64,000 bases of DNA from NCBI RefSeq assembly GCF_902506455.1, contig NZ_LR733844.1, positions 1,857,661 through 1,921,660 of the forward strand, in the 5' to 3' direction. How positions within the stretch are numbered: the stretch's first letter is position 1; each line of letters begins with the position of its first letter. The DNA is from Sphingomonas sp. 8AM (lineage in GTDB: Bacteria; Pseudomonadota; Alphaproteobacteria; Sphingomonadales; Sphingomonadaceae). The notes under the pieces were generated by a model. That model saw only the letters and a program-made list of their open reading frames with translations, did no database searches and was not told where the DNA came from. The position numbers were made by a program, and so were the translations under genes. Positions 62,719-64,000 of the stretch are shown here, in pieces.

Positions 62719-64000
62719 TCACTTCGGCAGATCCACGTCCGCCCCGGTCACCTTGAATTCGGTCCATGCCCCCGCAGCACTCCCCGGCTGGCCGCCGCCG
62801 ACCCACAAGCGATAGGCCCCCGGCACGATGTGGCGGCGTCCGTCACGCTCGACGACGCTCATCATCCGCGGGTCGATCGTGAAGCGGGCGGTGGCGCTCT
62901 TGCCCGCGCGCAGCGGCACGCGCTGGAACCCGACCAACTGGCGTTGCAACGTCGGCGCGGTCATGCCGCCGCCGTCGACGCGCGGTGGAACCAGATACGC
63001 CTGCACCACTTCCTCGCCGTCGCGCCGCCCGGTATTGGACACGCGCGCGGTAACGGTGAGCGGCTGTCCGCTTGCGACGCTCGCCGCGCTCGCCACCCGG
63101 TCATAGTCGTAAGAGGTGTAGGACAGGCCGTGCCCGAAGCCCCACAGCGGCGTGCCGGTGAAATAGCGGTAGGTGCGCTCCTTCATCCCGTAATCGACGA
63201 AGGCGGGCAGGTCGGTGGTTGCCTTGTAGAAGGTGACCGGCAGCCGGCCCGACGGGTTGGCCGCACCCGTCAGCACGTCGGCGAGCGCGGTGCCGCCCGC
63301 CTCGCCCGGATACCAGAGCGCGAGCACCGCATCGGCGACGTTCGGGTCGACCGTGACCGCGCTGCCGCTCGCCAGCACCAGCACGATCGGCTTGCCGGTT
63401 GCCTTGAGCGCGGTCAGCAGGCGTTGCTGCGCGAACGGCAAGGCGATGTCGCTGCGATCGCCGCCGATGAAGCCGGGAACCTGCACCTGCAACGCCTCGC
63501 CCTCCAGATCGGGCGACAGGCCACCGACCACCACCACGACGTCGGACGCCTGCGCCGCCTTAACCGCCTCGGCGATCAAGGGTGCCTCGGGCGGGAGCCA
63601 CAGCAGGCGGAACGTCTCGTCCTGGCTGCTGTGGTTGAGCGTCAGATCGAACGGCTGCGGCTGGCCGTCGCTGTCCCACGCGATCTCCACGCGACCCTTG
63701 GCAATTGCGCCATCGTGGAGCACGCGCCCGCCGACCGACAGCGTCGCGGTGTCGTGCGTCCGGCAATCCTTCCAGCATTGCGCCTGATCGAGCACCAGCC
63801 GGTACGCGCCCGGTCCCGGCGGGGTCAGCGTGCCGGTCCAGCGCGCGACATAGCCCTGCACCGGCAACCCGGGGGCAGGGGAAACGCGGGTCAGGTCGAG
63901 GTCGATGTGCCGCTCGGCGCGCTTCAGCACCTCGCGTCCTTCCACGCTGTAGCTGGCGGTCAGTCCCGCGAGCGCGGTCTCCGGGAGCACGACCGGCGCG
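62719..64000 (-). CDS. GH3 glycoside hydrolase (beta-glucosidase type), C-terminal part
   Basis: The frame stays open to the right edge, so the N-terminal barrel with the catalytic Asp lies outside. Visible are a PA14-like insert (about 63690-63960; VARWTGTLTPPGPGAYRL, with a Cys pair CWKDC), the GH3 C-terminal alpha/beta sandwich (VVVVGGLSPDLEGEALQVQV, LPFAQQRLLTALKATGKPIV, WYPGEAGGTALADVL, NPSGRLPVTFY, PLWGFGHGLSYTSYDY), and a fibronectin III-like tail ending the protein. The acid/base Glu would be in the SPDLEGE segment. PA14-bearing GH3 enzymes are usually beta-glucosidases or beta-xylosidases. It leads the minus-strand glycosidase cluster. Confidence 0.9.
   Translation of the reverse strand, partial: APVVLPETALAGLTASYSVEGREVLKRAERHIDLDLTRVSPAPGLPVQGYVARWTGTLTPPGPGAYRLVLDQAQCWKDCRTHDTATLSVGGRVLHDGAIAKGRVEIAWDSDGQPQPFDLTLNHSSQDETFRLLWLPPEAPLIAEAVKAAQASDVVVVVGGLSPDLEGEALQVQVPGFIGGDRSDIALPFAQQRLLTALKATGKPIVLVLASGSAVTVDPNVADAVLALWYPGEAGGTALADVLTGAANPSGRLPVTFYKATTDLPAFVDYGMKERTYRYFTGTPLWGFGHGLSYTSYDYDRVASAASVASGQPLTVTARVSNTGRRDGEEVVQAYLVPPRVDGGGMTAPTLQRQLVGFQRVPLRAGKSATARFTIDPRMMSVVERDGRRHIVPGAYRLWVGGGQPGSAAGAWTEFKVTGADVDLPK

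Overview
The window is a high-GC chromosomal segment whose gene content and order point to a sphingomonad (Alphaproteobacteria, probably Sphingomonas or a close relative). Supporting signs are the block gltA-gltX-comEC-lexA-moeA-moaC-trpCDG, a lexA promoter with alphaproteobacterial GTTC-N7-GTTC operators, cox15-type heme A synthase, rplM-rpsI, and an alphaproteobacterial che cluster. Genus assignment is inference from recognised proteins; no 16S gene is present. I saw no tRNA, rRNA, CRISPR array, prophage or insertion-sequence transposase. The window opens inside a histidine kinase gene and closes inside a GH3 glycosidase gene.

Layout. 1-7.4 kb: sensor kinase end, a small membrane protein, gltX-gltA, comEC (broken by an in-frame TAG) and lexA. 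7.4-18.1 kb: moeA, moaC and the trpGDC run (all minus strand), a secreted protein, a nitronate monooxygenase, an LprI-like protein, trpE behind a SurA/PpiD-type chaperone, and divergent tpiA. 18.4-29.2 kb: M17 aminopeptidase, trxB, an acyl carrier protein divergent from an acyl-CoA ligase/PLP decarboxylase pair of the exosortase A-associated type, a GGDEF protein, a small membrane protein, a hydrolase divergent from marR-ROK kinase, and a shikimate-dehydrogenase-like gene behind dinB. 29.2-46 kb: dinB, an MBL-fold hydrolase, nrdA, class I fumarase, a prolyl-4-hydroxylase-like oxygenase, an RcnB-family protein, a hybrid kinase, nadE, cox15, rplM-rpsI and a DUF1993 protein.

46-56.5 kb is a chemotaxis locus. 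One minus-strand operon runs STAS protein - cheA - cheR - cheB - cheD - cheY - cheW - second CheB - small helical protein, mostly joined by 4-bp stop/start overlaps. A DUF2332 gene and a CHASE3-type chemoreceptor ending in a CheR/CheB-tether-like pentapeptide lie on the other strand. The second CheB keeps its receiver domain but has Asp where the esterase Ser should be. The last small protein, translationally coupled to it, carries a DxxxQ element like that of CheZ phosphatases. I regard this pair as the most interesting uncharacterised point.

56.6-64 kb is a minus-strand carbohydrate cluster: GH3 (partial), GH125, GH92 and GH29. The last three have twin-arginine-like signal peptides. Together they suit stepwise removal of glucose-type, alpha-1,6- and other alpha-mannose, and fucose residues from N-glycans or fungal mannan.

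Intergenic regions are occupied by several families of palindromic REP/BIME-like repeats: CCGGACTTGATCCGG-type hairpins, a ~75-bp GTCATTGCGAGCG...CGCTCGCAATGAC palindrome, and two smaller families. They sit preferentially between convergent genes and may serve as terminators.
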